Assembly: GCA_900316845.1 (NCBI GenBank)
Contig: ONEG01000016.1
Span: forward strand, 1-64,000
Direction: 5' to 3'
Source of the DNA: an uncultured Bacteroidales bacterium
GTDB lineage: Bacteria; Bacteroidota; Bacteroidia; Bacteroidales; Paludibacteraceae
DNA: 64,000 nt
Below the pieces are notes generated by a model. That model had not been told where the DNA came from, did not search any database, and was given only the letters and a program-made list of their open reading frames with translations. A program made the position numbers and the translations under genes. Positions within the stretch are counted from its first letter, which is position 1. Each line of letters starts with the position of its first letter. Below, piece by piece: positions 17,471 through 25,925 of the stretch.

Positions 17471-17546
17471 TCGATATCCCGAAATATCGAAAAACAATAA
17501 CAACAATGAAAAAATTATCAATTATCAATTATCAATTATCAATTAT
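17471..17546. repeat. Degenerate tandem words between bamA and skp
   Basis: TCGATATCCCGAAATATCGA at 17471-17490, then AATTATC repeated four times at 17513-17546. The second run is coding: it encodes the signal-peptide core of the next gene (SIINYQLSII). Confidence 0.65.
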
Positions 17547-18042
17547 AATAGCAGCTCTGCTGTGTTGTGGCACGACTTTTGCTAAAGACCAGTCGATAGC
17601 CTATATCGACATGGCGTATATCCTCAAAAACCTGCCTCAATACGAGCAGGCGAATGAACAGCTGTCGATGCTCTCCAAGCGGTGGCAGAAGGAGATCGAT
17701 GCGGCGCAACAGGACGCACGCGTCATGGCTACCAACTACCAAACGGAGCAGATCTTCCTCTCGGAGACCATGCGGACCCAACGCGAGCAGGAGATCGTGA
17801 AAAAAGAGCAGGAAGTCCTGGAACTCAAACGCAAGTATTTCGGACAGGAGGGGGAACTCTACAAAAAGCGCGAAGCGCTCATCAAACCCATCCAGGATGA
17901 GATATACACCGCCATTCAGGACCTCGCCAACGAGAAACGAATCGACATCGTCAAGGACCGCTCCGCAGACCCTTCCCTGATCTATATGTCCTCCAAACTC
18001 GACATCTCCGATCAGGTACTCCATAAATTGGGAGCAAAATAG
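17506..18042 (+). CDS. OmpH/Skp family periplasmic chaperone 1
   Basis: 178 residues. The start at 17506 gives a signal peptide whose hydrophobic core is built from an AATTATC tandem repeat. The mature protein begins with the Skp-type strand SIAYIDMAYILKNLPQYEQA, followed by long helices that form coiled-coil tentacles (QEQEIVKKEQEVLELKRKYF). Skp holds unfolded outer-membrane proteins on the way to BamA. Paralogous to the next gene. Confidence 0.88.
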   Translation: MKKLSIINYQLSIIIAALLCCGTTFAKDQSIAYIDMAYILKNLPQYEQANEQLSMLSKRWQKEIDAAQQDARVMATNYQTEQIFLSETMRTQREQEIVKKEQEVLELKRKYFGQEGELYKKREALIKPIQDEIYTAIQDLANEKRIDIVKDRSADPSLIYMSSKLDISDQVLHKLGAK

Positions 18043-18048
18043 GCCTAA

Positions 18049-18165
18049 AAACGACGGTCGAACGACGGTCAACCGACGGTCAACCGACGGTCAAGGCTAA
18101 TGTAAAGCCTCGGTTAGACCCCTATAAGACCCCAAAAATAACCCGAAAAAACTAAAAAACAATAC
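18049..18165 (+). repeat. CGACGGTCAA tandem repeat in skp-skp spacer
   Basis: Four tandem, near-identical CGACGGTCAA words at 18049-18093. An AAGGCT...AGCCT inverted repeat and an A-rich stretch run up to the next start. No gene. Similar words (AACGGTCAAACGAC) occur near 29050 inside a lipoprotein gene. Confidence 0.65.
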
Positions 18166-18169
18166 AAAA

Positions 18170-18661
18170 ATGAAAAAAATTATTATCGCATTGATGCTGG
18201 CTCTGCCGATGCTTGCCAGCGCACAGAAATTTGGTCACATCAACACTCAGGAACTTTTCGCGCAAATGCCCGAAATGGCTCAAGTCAAGTTGAAAATGGA
18301 TACGATCCAGAACCAGTATGAGACTCAACTTGCTTCGATGAACGAAGAGATACAGAAGAAAGTGCAGGACTATCAGGCCCAGGAGGCTACTATGGCAGAT
18401 GCTATCAAGCAGATCCGCCAGCAGGAGCTTCAGGAGATGCAGCAACGCATCCAGCTCTTCTATCAGACCGCTGAGCAGGATATTCAGAAGAAGCAGCAAG
18501 AACTCATCGCGCCTGTTCACGAGAAGATGGCAAAGGCTATCAAGGCGGTCGGCGAGCGCGAAGGATACACCTATATCTTCGACTCCGCGGCTATGGTTCA
18601 CATCGGCACGGACGCCAACGACGTCATGCCGGCTGTCAAGAAAGAACTCGGTATTAAATAA
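18170..18661 (+). CDS. OmpH/Skp family periplasmic chaperone 2
   Basis: 163 residues with signal peptide MKKIIIALMLALPMLASAQ. The mature start KFGHINTQELFAQMPEMAQ is typical, with Gln/Glu-rich coiled coil (QQELQEMQQRIQLFYQTAEQ) and a C-terminal strand region (YTYIFDSAAMVHIG). Second copy of the Skp-like chaperone, as commonly found in Bacteroidota downstream of bamA. Confidence 0.92.
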   Translation: MKKIIIALMLALPMLASAQKFGHINTQELFAQMPEMAQVKLKMDTIQNQYETQLASMNEEIQKKVQDYQAQEATMADAIKQIRQQELQEMQQRIQLFYQTAEQDIQKKQQELIAPVHEKMAKAIKAVGEREGYTYIFDSAAMVHIGTDANDVMPAVKKELGIK

Positions 18662-18663
18662 TC

Positions 18664-18789
18664 ATGGCGGACGGCTATTTGGAAAGCCATTATGCCGAGT
18701 ACGAGAAGAAAAAAGCAGAATGGCTGAAAAAGAAAAATTCATATTCCTACAACTATGGTAGAAAAACTCCAAAAGACCCTTCGCGATAG
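18664..18789 (+). CDS. Conserved 41-residue small protein
   Basis: MADGYLESHYAEYEKKKAEW followed by LKKKNSYSYN. This short charged protein resembles a small ORF of the MADxYLExxxxxYExRKAxWLKKK type that I recall from Bacteroidales genomes, often mislabelled dehydrogenase. It starts 2 bp after the skp stop and overlaps the MFS start at 18755, as expected for a translated member of the operon. Function unknown. Confidence 0.65.
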   Translation: MADGYLESHYAEYEKKKAEWLKKKNSYSYNYGRKTPKDPSR

Positions 18790-20125
18790 CGCTGTGGCAC
18801 GTTGGACAGTCCTGGTCCTCGTGGCTTCGATGATGTTCTTCGCATATATGTTTGTGGACATTCTCTCGCCTCTGGCATCCCTCCTCAACGACACGCTGGG
18901 ATGGGATCAGGGCGTGTTCGGTACGTATGCCGCAGGTGAATTCCTGCTGAACGTCTTCGGTTTCCTCATCATCGCAGGTATCATCCTCGATAAGATGGGA
19001 GTCCGTTTCACCGGCTTGCTCTCCGCTTCACTCATGGTGATCGGCGCAGCCATCAAGTTCTGGGGTATCTCCTGGGCGGACGCCAATACCGTAGAATGGC
19101 TTAACTCCTGGTGGCCTTCTATGCCCGGTTCCGCCAAACTGGCGATGTTCGGCTTCATGATCTTCGGCTGCGGCTGTGAGATGGCTGGAACGACGGTTAG
19201 TAAGATCCTTGCGAAATGGTTCAAAGGCAAGGAAATGGCGCTCGCCATGGGCTTGGAGATGGCTATCGCACGTCTCGGAGTCTTCGGAGCGATGTGGCTC
19301 TCCCCGATGATCAGCCAGCAGTTTGCGGTCGATGGCGTGAACTCGGTCACCGCCCCGCTGCTCTTTGCGTCTGCGCTGCTCGTCATCGGTCTGCTCAATT
19401 TCTTCGTCTTCACGATCATGGATAAGTCCTTCGATTCCCAACTTGTGGCTATCGGAGAGGCAACTCTGGAGAAAGATCCGGAGGACGAGTTCCACGTTTC
19501 CGACCTCAAGCAGATCTTGACTTCGAAGATGTTCTGGATCATCGCACTCCTCTGCGTGCTCTATTACTCCGCCATCTTCCCCTTCCAGCGTTTCGCAACG
19601 AACTTCCTGGAAGAGACACTCGCTATCTCCAACGCCGAGGCAGCCGGACTCTTCAAGTGGTTCCCGATACTCGCAATGGTTCTCACGCCGTTCCTCGGAG
19701 CCTTTATAGACTACAAAGGCAAAGGTGCTTCGATGATGCTTTTAGGCGCAGTGATCATGATTGCTTGCCATAGTGTCTTCGCTTTCGTCTTACCGCTCTA
19801 TCCGTCGAAAACGCTTGCGCTTGCCACTATTCTGGTACTCGGCGTCAGCTTCTCGCTCGTACCGGCATCGATGTGGCCCTCCGTGCCGAAGATCATCGAC
19901 GAGAAAGTGCTCGGCTCGGCGTACTGTTTGATTTTCTGGGTTCAGAATATAGGTCTCTGCCTCGTGCCGCTGCTTATCGGCAAGCTGCGTGTGGCTACCG
20001 ACGGATACCTTGTTCCTATGATCGTCTTCGCTTCGTTCGGTGTACTGGCATTCTTGTTGTCCCTCGCCCTCAAAGTGGAGGATAAACGTAAAAACTATGG
20101 ACTGGAACTTCCTAATAAAAAATAA
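18755..20125 (+). CDS. MFS transporter
   Basis: 456 residues with about 12 hydrophobic membrane segments and a central cytoplasmic loop (GEATLEKDPEDEFHVSDLKQ). It belongs to the major facilitator superfamily; the segment GIILDKMGVRF matches the conserved cytoplasmic loop between helices 2 and 3. Substrate unknown. The start overlaps the 41-residue ORF, and its 3' end overlaps murF by 29 bp. Confidence 0.9.
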   Translation: MVEKLQKTLRDSAVARWTVLVLVASMMFFAYMFVDILSPLASLLNDTLGWDQGVFGTYAAGEFLLNVFGFLIIAGIILDKMGVRFTGLLSASLMVIGAAIKFWGISWADANTVEWLNSWWPSMPGSAKLAMFGFMIFGCGCEMAGTTVSKILAKWFKGKEMALAMGLEMAIARLGVFGAMWLSPMISQQFAVDGVNSVTAPLLFASALLVIGLLNFFVFTIMDKSFDSQLVAIGEATLEKDPEDEFHVSDLKQILTSKMFWIIALLCVLYYSAIFPFQRFATNFLEETLAISNAEAAGLFKWFPILAMVLTPFLGAFIDYKGKGASMMLLGAVIMIACHSVFAFVLPLYPSKTLALATILVLGVSFSLVPASMWPSVPKIIDEKVLGSAYCLIFWVQNIGLCLVPLLIGKLRVATDGYLVPMIVFASFGVLAFLLSLALKVEDKRKNYGLELPNKK

Positions 20126-21278
20126 GGAATCCCTGCACGTAACGACAGATAGCCGGAAGGTCACTTCCGGCTCTATCTTTGTTGCGCTAAAGGGAGAACA
20201 TTTTGACGGTAACGACTTCGTGGATCAGGCGCGTAAAGACGGAGCCGAATACATCATCTCCGGCGAAAATGCGTTGAAAGATCTTCAAGATCTCGCTCGC
20301 GCTTGGCGGCGTGAACTCGGTCTGCCCATCCTCGGCATCACCGGCACGAACGGCAAGACGACGACCAAAGAGCTCTGCGCCGCTGTCCTCTCTACGAAAT
20401 ATAACCTGTACTACACCCAAGGCAATCTCAACAACCAGCTCGGCGTGCCCCTCACCTTATTATCTATAACGCGCGCGCACGAGATGGCGATTGTTGAGAT
20501 GGGCGCCTCACATCCCGGCGATATCAAAGAACTCGTGGAGATAGCCGAACCGAACTACGGTCTCATCACCAACGTCGGCAAAGCCCATCTGCAGGGCTTC
20601 GGCTCTTTCGAAGGTGTCATGCGCACCAAAGCCGAACTCTATGACTTCATCTTGGCTCACAACGGAACGATCTTCCGCAATGCCGATAACCCGTATCTGG
20701 AGAAGATGTATCTGTCAGCTTGCGAAGCAAGCGGTCTGTCTTCTGTCAGCGAAGCGGTCTTGTACCACACCGGCACGATGCCTTCAGACACCCATCTGGT
20801 CGGGGGCTACAATGCCGAGAATGTCTCGGCGGCGATTTGTGTCGGACGCTATTTCGGCGTGAGCGAAGAAGCAGCCTTAGCTGCTATCCGCGCGTACATC
20901 CCCTCCAACAACCGTTCCCAACTCATGCAGACCGAGCGTAACACGGTTGTGGTGGATGCCTATAACGCCAACCCGACATCCATGACCGCAGCGATAAATG
21001 CTTTCAAAGGAAATTGTTTTATTCTCGGCGCTATGCGCGAACTCGGTGACTACAGCCATCTGGAGCATCAGAATATCGTCAATATGCTCCTTGAACGCAA
21101 AGCCGATCGCGTCCTCCTCGTCGGAGAGGAATACAAAGCGACCACAGCTCCGTATCCCATCTTCAACAACGTAGATGACCTCTGCGCATACCTCCGGACC
21201 GAACCCTTCAGCGGATACACCATCCTTCTCAAGGGTAGCCGGTCAAACCAATTAGAAAAAGTAATCCCATTCCTATAA
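20097..21278 (+). CDS. murF: UDP-MurNAc-tripeptide:D-Ala-D-Ala ligase
   Basis: 393 residues. Adds D-Ala-D-Ala to the peptidoglycan precursor. ATP-binding loop GITGTNGKTTTKE at about residues 80-92; then GNLNNQLGVPLTLL, ITNVGKAHLQGFGS and DAYNANPTSM. Somewhat shorter than the usual 430-450. The start at 20097 (MDWNFLIKNKES) overlaps the MFS gene; the alternative ATG at 20040 only adds residues read out of frame from that gene. Its stop shares one base with the next start. Confidence 0.94.
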   Translation: MDWNFLIKNKESLHVTTDSRKVTSGSIFVALKGEHFDGNDFVDQARKDGAEYIISGENALKDLQDLARAWRRELGLPILGITGTNGKTTTKELCAAVLSTKYNLYYTQGNLNNQLGVPLTLLSITRAHEMAIVEMGASHPGDIKELVEIAEPNYGLITNVGKAHLQGFGSFEGVMRTKAELYDFILAHNGTIFRNADNPYLEKMYLSACEASGLSSVSEAVLYHTGTMPSDTHLVGGYNAENVSAAICVGRYFGVSEEAALAAIRAYIPSNNRSQLMQTERNTVVVDAYNANPTSMTAAINAFKGNCFILGAMRELGDYSHLEHQNIVNMLLERKADRVLLVGEEYKATTAPYPIFNNVDDLCAYLRTEPFSGYTILLKGSRSNQLEKVIPFL

Positions 21279-22156
21279 TGAAAAAATCGCATATTATTGT
21301 TTTAGCCCTTTTAGTGGCTGCCATCATTGGCCTCGTCATCTGGAACCTCTCCCAGCGACAGCAACTCAACGAAATGGTTGAGCAGATGACCATCGAGAAA
21401 GAAGAACTGCAGGAGGAGTACGAAGATCTCGCACTTCAGTTCGACGGCTATCAGCAGATGGACATCCGCAACGATAGCCTGCAGGATCTCTTGAGCCGTG
21501 AGCAACAACGCGTACAGGACCTCCTTGAGGAACTGCGTACGACCAAGGCTTCCAACGCCCGTAAGATTGCGGAACTGAAAAAAGAACTGGCGACCGTACG
21601 TGCCGTCATGCGTGATTATGTACGCCAGATTGACTCGCTCAATGCGACTAACGCACGCCTCACACAGGAGAATATCCAGGTCCGCCAGGAGAACCAACAG
21701 GTCCGTCAGCATAACGAACAACTGACCCAGGCAAACACCCAACTCACCGAGACCGTTACGCGTGCTTCCATGTTGGAGATCACCTCTTGCTCCGTCACGA
21801 TGCTCAACAAGAATGACCGCAAGACCCGCATCGCCAGCCATGTACGCAAACTGCAATTCGACTACGCGATTGCAAAAAACATCACCTGTACACCTGGCCT
21901 CAAGGACCTCTATGTACGTGTGATCACACCCAACGGAGACCTCATCGGCGAGTCCGAAACGAAACTCTTTGCCTTCGAGAGCGGAGAAATACCCTTCTCG
22001 ATGACCCAGCAGATTGAGTTCACCGGCGAACCGTTCACCGGCACGTGTTACTGCCCGTTCGACGAAAATACCAAAGTGGAGAAGGGATTCTATACCATCG
22101 ATTTCTTCTGCGAAGGAAATCTCATCGGCTCCTTCCCCTTCCAACTAAAGAAATAA
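21278..22156 (+). CDS. Membrane-anchored coiled-coil protein
   Basis: 292 residues. One N-terminal membrane segment ([17 protein letters not shown]), a long Gln/Glu-rich coiled coil (residues about 25-160), then a beta-rich C-terminal domain ([32 protein letters not shown]). Similar proteins occur in Bacteroidales without an assigned role. The one-base overlap with murF suggests coupled translation and an envelope function; inference. Confidence 0.8.
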   Translation: MKKSHIIVLALLVAAIIGLVIWNLSQRQQLNEMVEQMTIEKEELQEEYEDLALQFDGYQQMDIRNDSLQDLLSREQQRVQDLLEELRTTKASNARKIAELKKELATVRAVMRDYVRQIDSLNATNARLTQENIQVRQENQQVRQHNEQLTQANTQLTETVTRASMLEITSCSVTMLNKNDRKTRIASHVRKLQFDYAIAKNITCTPGLKDLYVRVITPNGDLIGESETKLFAFESGEIPFSMTQQIEFTGEPFTGTCYCPFDENTKVEKGFYTIDFFCEGNLIGSFPFQLKK

Positions 22157-22159
22157 AAA

Positions 22160-22175
22160 AACGCCCGAAGGCGTT
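22160..22175 (-). terminator. Intrinsic terminator for tRNA-Ser(TGA)
   Basis: On the minus strand AACGCC-TTCG-GGCGTT is followed by a run of Ts (complement of 22153-22161). It lies 5 bp beyond the tRNA 3' end and just past the stop of the convergent coiled-coil gene. Confidence 0.8.
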
Positions 22176-22179
22176 ACCG

Positions 22180-22264
22180 CGGAAAGAGAGGGATTCGAAC
22201 CCCCGGTACCTTTCAGTACTTCGGTTTTCAAGACCGACGCAATAGACCACTCTGCCATCTTTCC
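22180..22264 (-). tRNA. tRNA-Ser (anticodon TGA)
   Basis: Minus-strand acceptor GGAAAGA pairs with TCTTTCC. The anticodon stem CGGT/ACCG with loop CTTGAAA gives anticodon TGA. A long variable arm (GTACTGAAAGGTAC) and discriminator G are both typical of tRNA-Ser. CCA is not encoded. The minus-strand promoter lies at 22272-22310. Confidence 0.95.
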
Positions 22265-22269
22265 TCAAA

Positions 22270-22310
22270 AGCGGGTGCAAAGGTACTACAAAAATTTGAA
22301 TTATACAAAT
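22270..22310 (-). promoter_or_regulatory. Promoter of tRNA-Ser(TGA)
   Basis: The complement reads TTTGTATAATTC at -33 and TAGTACCTTTGCACCCGC at -7. The start-region sequence GCACCCGCTTTTGA is shared with the tyrS and tetR promoters. Confidence 0.65.
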
Positions 22311-22324
22311 ATTTTTGAGAAAAA

Positions 22325-23533
22325 ATGAAACAGCAGGCTACTTTTTCTATGTTAGCGAAGACTTTTAAAGGTCTCGAAGAGGTTTTGGCGCAGGAGTTGA
22401 TAGCTCTTGGAGCCAACGAGGTGCAACTCGAGCGCCGCGCTGTTTCTTTCCGTGGCGACAAAGCGCTTCTCTACCGCGCGAACCTCTGTCTGCGCACCGC
22501 CTTGCGTATCCTCGTACCCATCGCTTCCTTCAAAGCCAAAGATACTGACGCGCTCTATAACCAACTCAAGAAAATCAACTGGAGCGCGTACATGCAATCC
22601 TCCACTACTTTTGCCATCGACGCCACCGTCTATAGCGAGACCTTCCGGAACAGCCGTTTCGTCACGTACCGCGTCAAGGATGCCATCGCTGACTACTGGA
22701 TGGAGAAAGAGAACCAACGCCCCTCGGTGAGCACCCGCGAACCCGACCTGCTCATCAATATCCATATCGGCAACGAGCAAGTGACGGTCTCTCTGGACAG
22801 TTCCGGAGAGAGTCTGCACAAACGTGGCTACCGCGTCGCAACGACCGAAGCCCCCATCTCAGAAGTTTTGGCAGCAGGAATGTTACTCATGGCGGGATGG
22901 AACGGGCAATCCGACCTCTATGACCCTATGTGCGGCTCGGGAACCTTCCTTATCGAAGCAGCCCTCATCGCCCGTAACATCGCCCCGGGTGTCTTTCGTT
23001 CGGCGTACGCCTTTGAGAAATGGCCCGATTTCGATGCCGACCTCTGGAGCGACATCTACAACGACGACAGTAACGAACGGGACTTTACCCATAAGATCTA
23101 CGGCTCCGACGCCTCTTTCTATGCCATCCAGCAGGCATCCAAAAACATCAAAGCCGCCGGCGTTCAGAAAGATATCGAACTCAAGCAGATCCGCATCGAG
23201 GAAATCAAATGGTCCAATGACGCAATAAATGGGCAAATGATAAATGATAAAATGGTAAATGCCTTGGTGATGCTCAATCCCCCTTATGGCGAGCGTCTCC
23301 ATTCCAACAAAGAGATGGAGGACCTCTATACTGCCATCGGTTCGACCCTCAAACACCAGTTTGCAGGGGCTACCGCGTGGATCATCTCTTCCAACGCCGC
23401 GGCGATGAAGTGCATCGGTCTCAAACCTTCCAAGAAATACCATCTCCTCAACGGCGAACTCGATTGTCAATTTAATAAATACGACCTTTTTGCAGGAAAA
23501 CGTAATGAATCCATTATTCATAGCGGACTTTAA
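22325..23533 (+). CDS. THUMP-domain class I RNA methyltransferase (RlmL-like)
   Basis: 402 residues. An N-terminal ferredoxin-like/THUMP region binds RNA. The Rossmann methyltransferase carries [19 protein letters not shown] and the catalytic NPPYGERL motif typical of N2-guanine methyltransferases (23S rRNA G2445 class). Residues about 300-312 ([15 protein letters not shown]) are encoded by ATAAATG/AATGATA degenerate words, an apparent in-frame insertion just before the NPPY strand. The 3' end overlaps queA by 29 bp. Confidence 0.9.
   Translation: MKQQATFSMLAKTFKGLEEVLAQELIALGANEVQLERRAVSFRGDKALLYRANLCLRTALRILVPIASFKAKDTDALYNQLKKINWSAYMQSSTTFAIDATVYSETFRNSRFVTYRVKDAIADYWMEKENQRPSVSTREPDLLINIHIGNEQVTVSLDSSGESLHKRGYRVATTEAPISEVLAAGMLLMAGWNGQSDLYDPMCGSGTFLIEAALIARNIAPGVFRSAYAFEKWPDFDADLWSDIYNDDSNERDFTHKIYGSDASFYAIQQASKNIKAAGVQKDIELKQIRIEEIKWSNDAINGQMINDKMVNALVMLNPPYGERLHSNKEMEDLYTAIGSTLKHQFAGATAWIISSNAAAMKCIGLKPSKKYHLLNGELDCQFNKYDLFAGKRNESIIHSGL
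23224..23260. repeat. Degenerate AATGATAAATG words inside methyltransferase gene
   Basis: Words AATAAATGGGCAAATG, ATAAATGATAAAATGG, TAAATG. The same word family recurs at 59950-59985. It stays in frame. Confidence 0.55.
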
Positions 23534-24752
23534 CTACCCGCTGCCGGACGAGCGCATCGCCAAGTATCCGCTGCCCGAGCGAGACCACAGCAAACTGCTC
23601 ATCTATCGCGATGGCGCAGTCAGCGAAGATCATTTTTACAATGTGGGGGAATACATCAATCCCTCCGCACTCCTTATATATAATAATACGCGCGTGATAC
23701 AGGCGCGTCTGGAGTTTTATAAAACTACTGGCGCTCGCATCGAAATTTTCTGTCTCGAGCCGCTCACGCCCCATGACTACCAGCTCTCCCTCTCTTCTAC
23801 GACCGGCTGTACTTGGAAGTGTATGGTGGGCAACGCCAAGAAATGGCACACGGGCGATGCCCTTGAATTAAAAATTAAAAATGAAAAATTAAAAATTGCA
23901 CTCCGAGCTTATAAAGAGGAGCAGTTAGGGAATACGTTTGCTGTGCGTTTCGAGTGGGACGGAGACGACATCTCCTTCGCGGAGATTCTCGATGCCGCAG
24001 GCGAACTGCCGATCCCGCCGTACTTGAACCGCAAGACAGAAGCTTCCGACCTCAAGACCTACCAGACCGTTTATTCGCGTATCAAAGGTTCGGTCGCTGC
24101 TCCCACAGCCGGCCTGCATTTTACCGAATCCGTCCTCGCAGATCTCCATCGCCGGGGCATCGAGACCGACGAACTGACCCTTCACGTCGGCGCAGGAACA
24201 TTCCTGCCGGTGAAGACCGCTGACGCCAACGAACATACCATGCACACGGAGATCATCGCCGTCCCGCGAGAGACGATTGCACACATCCTCGCCAAACTCG
24301 GTTCTATCGTTGCGGTCGGAACAACCTCCATGCGCACCCTCGAGAGCCTCTATTTTATCGGCTGCCAACTTCGTAATGCCGAAATGTCGGAATATCGAAA
24401 TATCGATTCCATCCACGTGGACCAGTTTGAGCCATACGAGAACGACTCTCAGCACTCAGCTCTTAGCTCTCGGCTCTCAACTGCGGAGGCCTTGCAGTCC
24501 ATCCTCGACTACCTCGATGCTACGCATCAGCAAATGCTCCATGCCGAGACGCAGATTATGATCAAGCCCGGCTACACCTTCCACGTCGTGGATCAGCTGA
24601 TCACTAATTTCCACCAGCCGCAATCGACCCTCCTTCTGCTTGTCAGTGCATTCGTAGGCGGCGACTGGCGTACGATATACGACTACGCCCTTTCCCACGA
24701 CTTCCGTTTCCTCTCTTACGGCGACAGTTCCATCCTTACAAGAAAACTATGA
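23505..24752 (+). CDS. queA: tRNA preQ1 ribosyltransferase-isomerase
   Basis: 415 residues with the start at 23505 ([14 protein letters not shown]); ATG 23490 would add five. Transfers ribose from S-adenosylmethionine to preQ1-tRNA in queuosine synthesis. Diagnostic NNTRVIQARL, PIPPYLNRK, APTAGLHFT, HVGAGTFLPV and ITNFHQPQSTLLLLVSAF. It is about 65 residues longer than the usual roughly 350, explained by three low-complexity in-frame stretches at about residues 120-131, 292-301 and 313-326, each encoded by a different degenerate tandem repeat. It overlaps tatD by 4 bp. Confidence 0.94.
   Translation: MNPLFIADFNYPLPDERIAKYPLPERDHSKLLIYRDGAVSEDHFYNVGEYINPSALLIYNNTRVIQARLEFYKTTGARIEIFCLEPLTPHDYQLSLSSTTGCTWKCMVGNAKKWHTGDALELKIKNEKLKIALRAYKEEQLGNTFAVRFEWDGDDISFAEILDAAGELPIPPYLNRKTEASDLKTYQTVYSRIKGSVAAPTAGLHFTESVLADLHRRGIETDELTLHVGAGTFLPVKTADANEHTMHTEIIAVPRETIAHILAKLGSIVAVGTTSMRTLESLYFIGCQLRNAEMSEYRNIDSIHVDQFEPYENDSQHSALSSRLSTAEALQSILDYLDATHQQMLHAETQIMIKPGYTFHVVDQLITNFHQPQSTLLLLVSAFVGGDWRTIYDYALSHDFRFLSYGDSSILTRKL
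23865..23898. repeat. TTAAAAATTAAAAATG-type repeat inside queA
   Basis: Near-tandem TTAAAAATTAAAAATG words that keep frame and encode LKIKNEKLKI. Confidence 0.65.
24381..24482. repeat. Two further degenerate repeat islands inside queA
   Basis: 24381-24406 is the AATATCGA family (encodes EMSEYRNID). 24444-24482 is built of CTCAGCACTCAGCTCTTAGC words (encodes SQHSALSSRLST). Both keep frame. Confidence 0.65.
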
Positions 24753-25558
24753 TCGATACCCATATCCATTTAGATGAAGAGGCTTATGCTTCCGATCGCG
24801 AAGAGATGATTCTCCGCCAACGCGAGAGTGGAGTAGAAGCAATGCTTATTCCAGGGGTAAATGCGTCCTCCGTCGGACCAATCCTAGACCTTAGCGCTGC
24901 TTTTACAGGACTGTGCTACCCGGCTTTAGGGTTTCATCCGCAAGAAGTCAAAGAGGATTGGAAAGCTCAATGGACTCTTATCGAAGCCGCCATCCGCGAG
25001 CATCGAGACAAATTGGTTGCCATCGGTGAGATTGGTCTTGACTACTATTGGGATACGACCTTCAAAGCTGAGCAGCAGGAACTCCTCCGTCTCCAATTGG
25101 CCCTGGCGCAAGAGCTGAACCTGCCGGTGATGATTCATAACCGCGAAGCGACCGAAGATACCCTCTGCATCCTCCGCGAAGCGCAAATGGCGCATGGTAC
25201 AAGTCCGAATGGTAAATTAACCGGCGTCATCCATTGTTTCAACGGTAGCCGCGAGACGGCCCAGCAGATTCTGGACATGGGGCTCTATTTGGGGATTGGA
25301 GGTGTCATTACCTTCAAAAATTGCAAACTCGCCGACACGCTCGCAGGTGACGAACGTTTTGCACCCGTTCCTTTGGAACGTTTGGTTTTGGAGACCGATG
25401 GCCCGTATCTGGCACCCACACCTTTCCGCGGACAGCGAAACGAAAGTCGGTTGATGACTTATGTTGTGGAACGCCTTGCGCAAGTCTATAAATGTTCCAA
25501 TGAAGCGATAATTGATGCAACAACTACTAACGCAAAGTCACTTTTTGGGCTAAAATAA
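24749..25558 (+). CDS. tatD: TatD family metal-dependent hydrolase
   Basis: 269 residues, normal length, TIM-barrel amidohydrolase fold. Metal ligands are seen in DTHIHLDE (start), GEIGLDYYWD, MIHNRE, VIHCFNG and ETDGPYLAP. TatD enzymes are 3'-5' DNA/RNA exonucleases and quality-control factors. The ATG overlaps the queA stop by 4 bp (ATGA), which suggests coupling. Confidence 0.93.
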   Translation: MIDTHIHLDEEAYASDREEMILRQRESGVEAMLIPGVNASSVGPILDLSAAFTGLCYPALGFHPQEVKEDWKAQWTLIEAAIREHRDKLVAIGEIGLDYYWDTTFKAEQQELLRLQLALAQELNLPVMIHNREATEDTLCILREAQMAHGTSPNGKLTGVIHCFNGSRETAQQILDMGLYLGIGGVITFKNCKLADTLAGDERFAPVPLERLVLETDGPYLAPTPFRGQRNESRLMTYVVERLAQVYKCSNEAIIDATTTNAKSLFGLK

Positions 25559-25584
25559 CAAAAAATTTCAAAAAAAATGCACAA

Positions 25585-25622
25585 ATGCTTGCGTATGTCG
25601 TAAAAAAGCAGTAATTTTGTAC
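25585..25622 (+). promoter_or_regulatory. Promoter of tRNA-Ser(GGA)
   Basis: CTTGCGTATGTC at -33 and AGTAATTTTGTACCCGC at -7, ending about 22 bp before the tRNA. It overlaps nothing else. Confidence 0.7.
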
Positions 25623-25643
25623 CCGCTTTGGAAAATAAGCGAA

Positions 25644-25731
25644 GGAGAGATGCTCGAGTGGTTGAAGAGGCACGCCTGGAAAGCGTGTAAACTCCAAAAG
25701 GGTTTCCGGGGTTCGAATCCCCGTCTCTCCG
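25644..25731 (+). tRNA. tRNA-Ser (anticodon GGA)
   Basis: Acceptor GGAGAGA/TCTCTCC. The anticodon stem CACGC/GCGTG with loop CTGGAAA gives GGA. A long variable arm (ACTCCAAAAGGGTTTCC) and discriminator G fit tRNA-Ser. The T-arm GGGGTTCGAATCCCC is intact. Confidence 0.95.
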
Positions 25732-25925
25732 CAAAGATTTTGCGTCGAGCCGGGGAAGTAAGCTTGCTTACGGACACGGATAGAGGCAAAAGCTTTGAAC
25801 AAGGTGCCAGCGGCAGCTTGTGCGGATTACGAAGCAATCCCCGTGGAGAGCGTCGAGCCGTGGAAGGGCTCGCAACAATTAACCGAAATACAATAAACAC
25901 AAATAATCAATTAACAATTTATCTC
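25732..25925 (+). other. Gene-free spacer with repeats between tRNA-Ser and exbB
   Basis: No ORF supported. It contains a GTAAGC-TT-GCTTAC hairpin, a TGCC-AGC-GGCA hairpin, and two copies of GCGTCGAGCCGGGGAAG (one mismatch) at 25742 and 25850. AATCCCCGTGGAGAG near 25835 faintly echoes the tRNA 3' half. No clear promoter for exbB was found; it may be read through from the tRNA. Confidence 0.4.
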
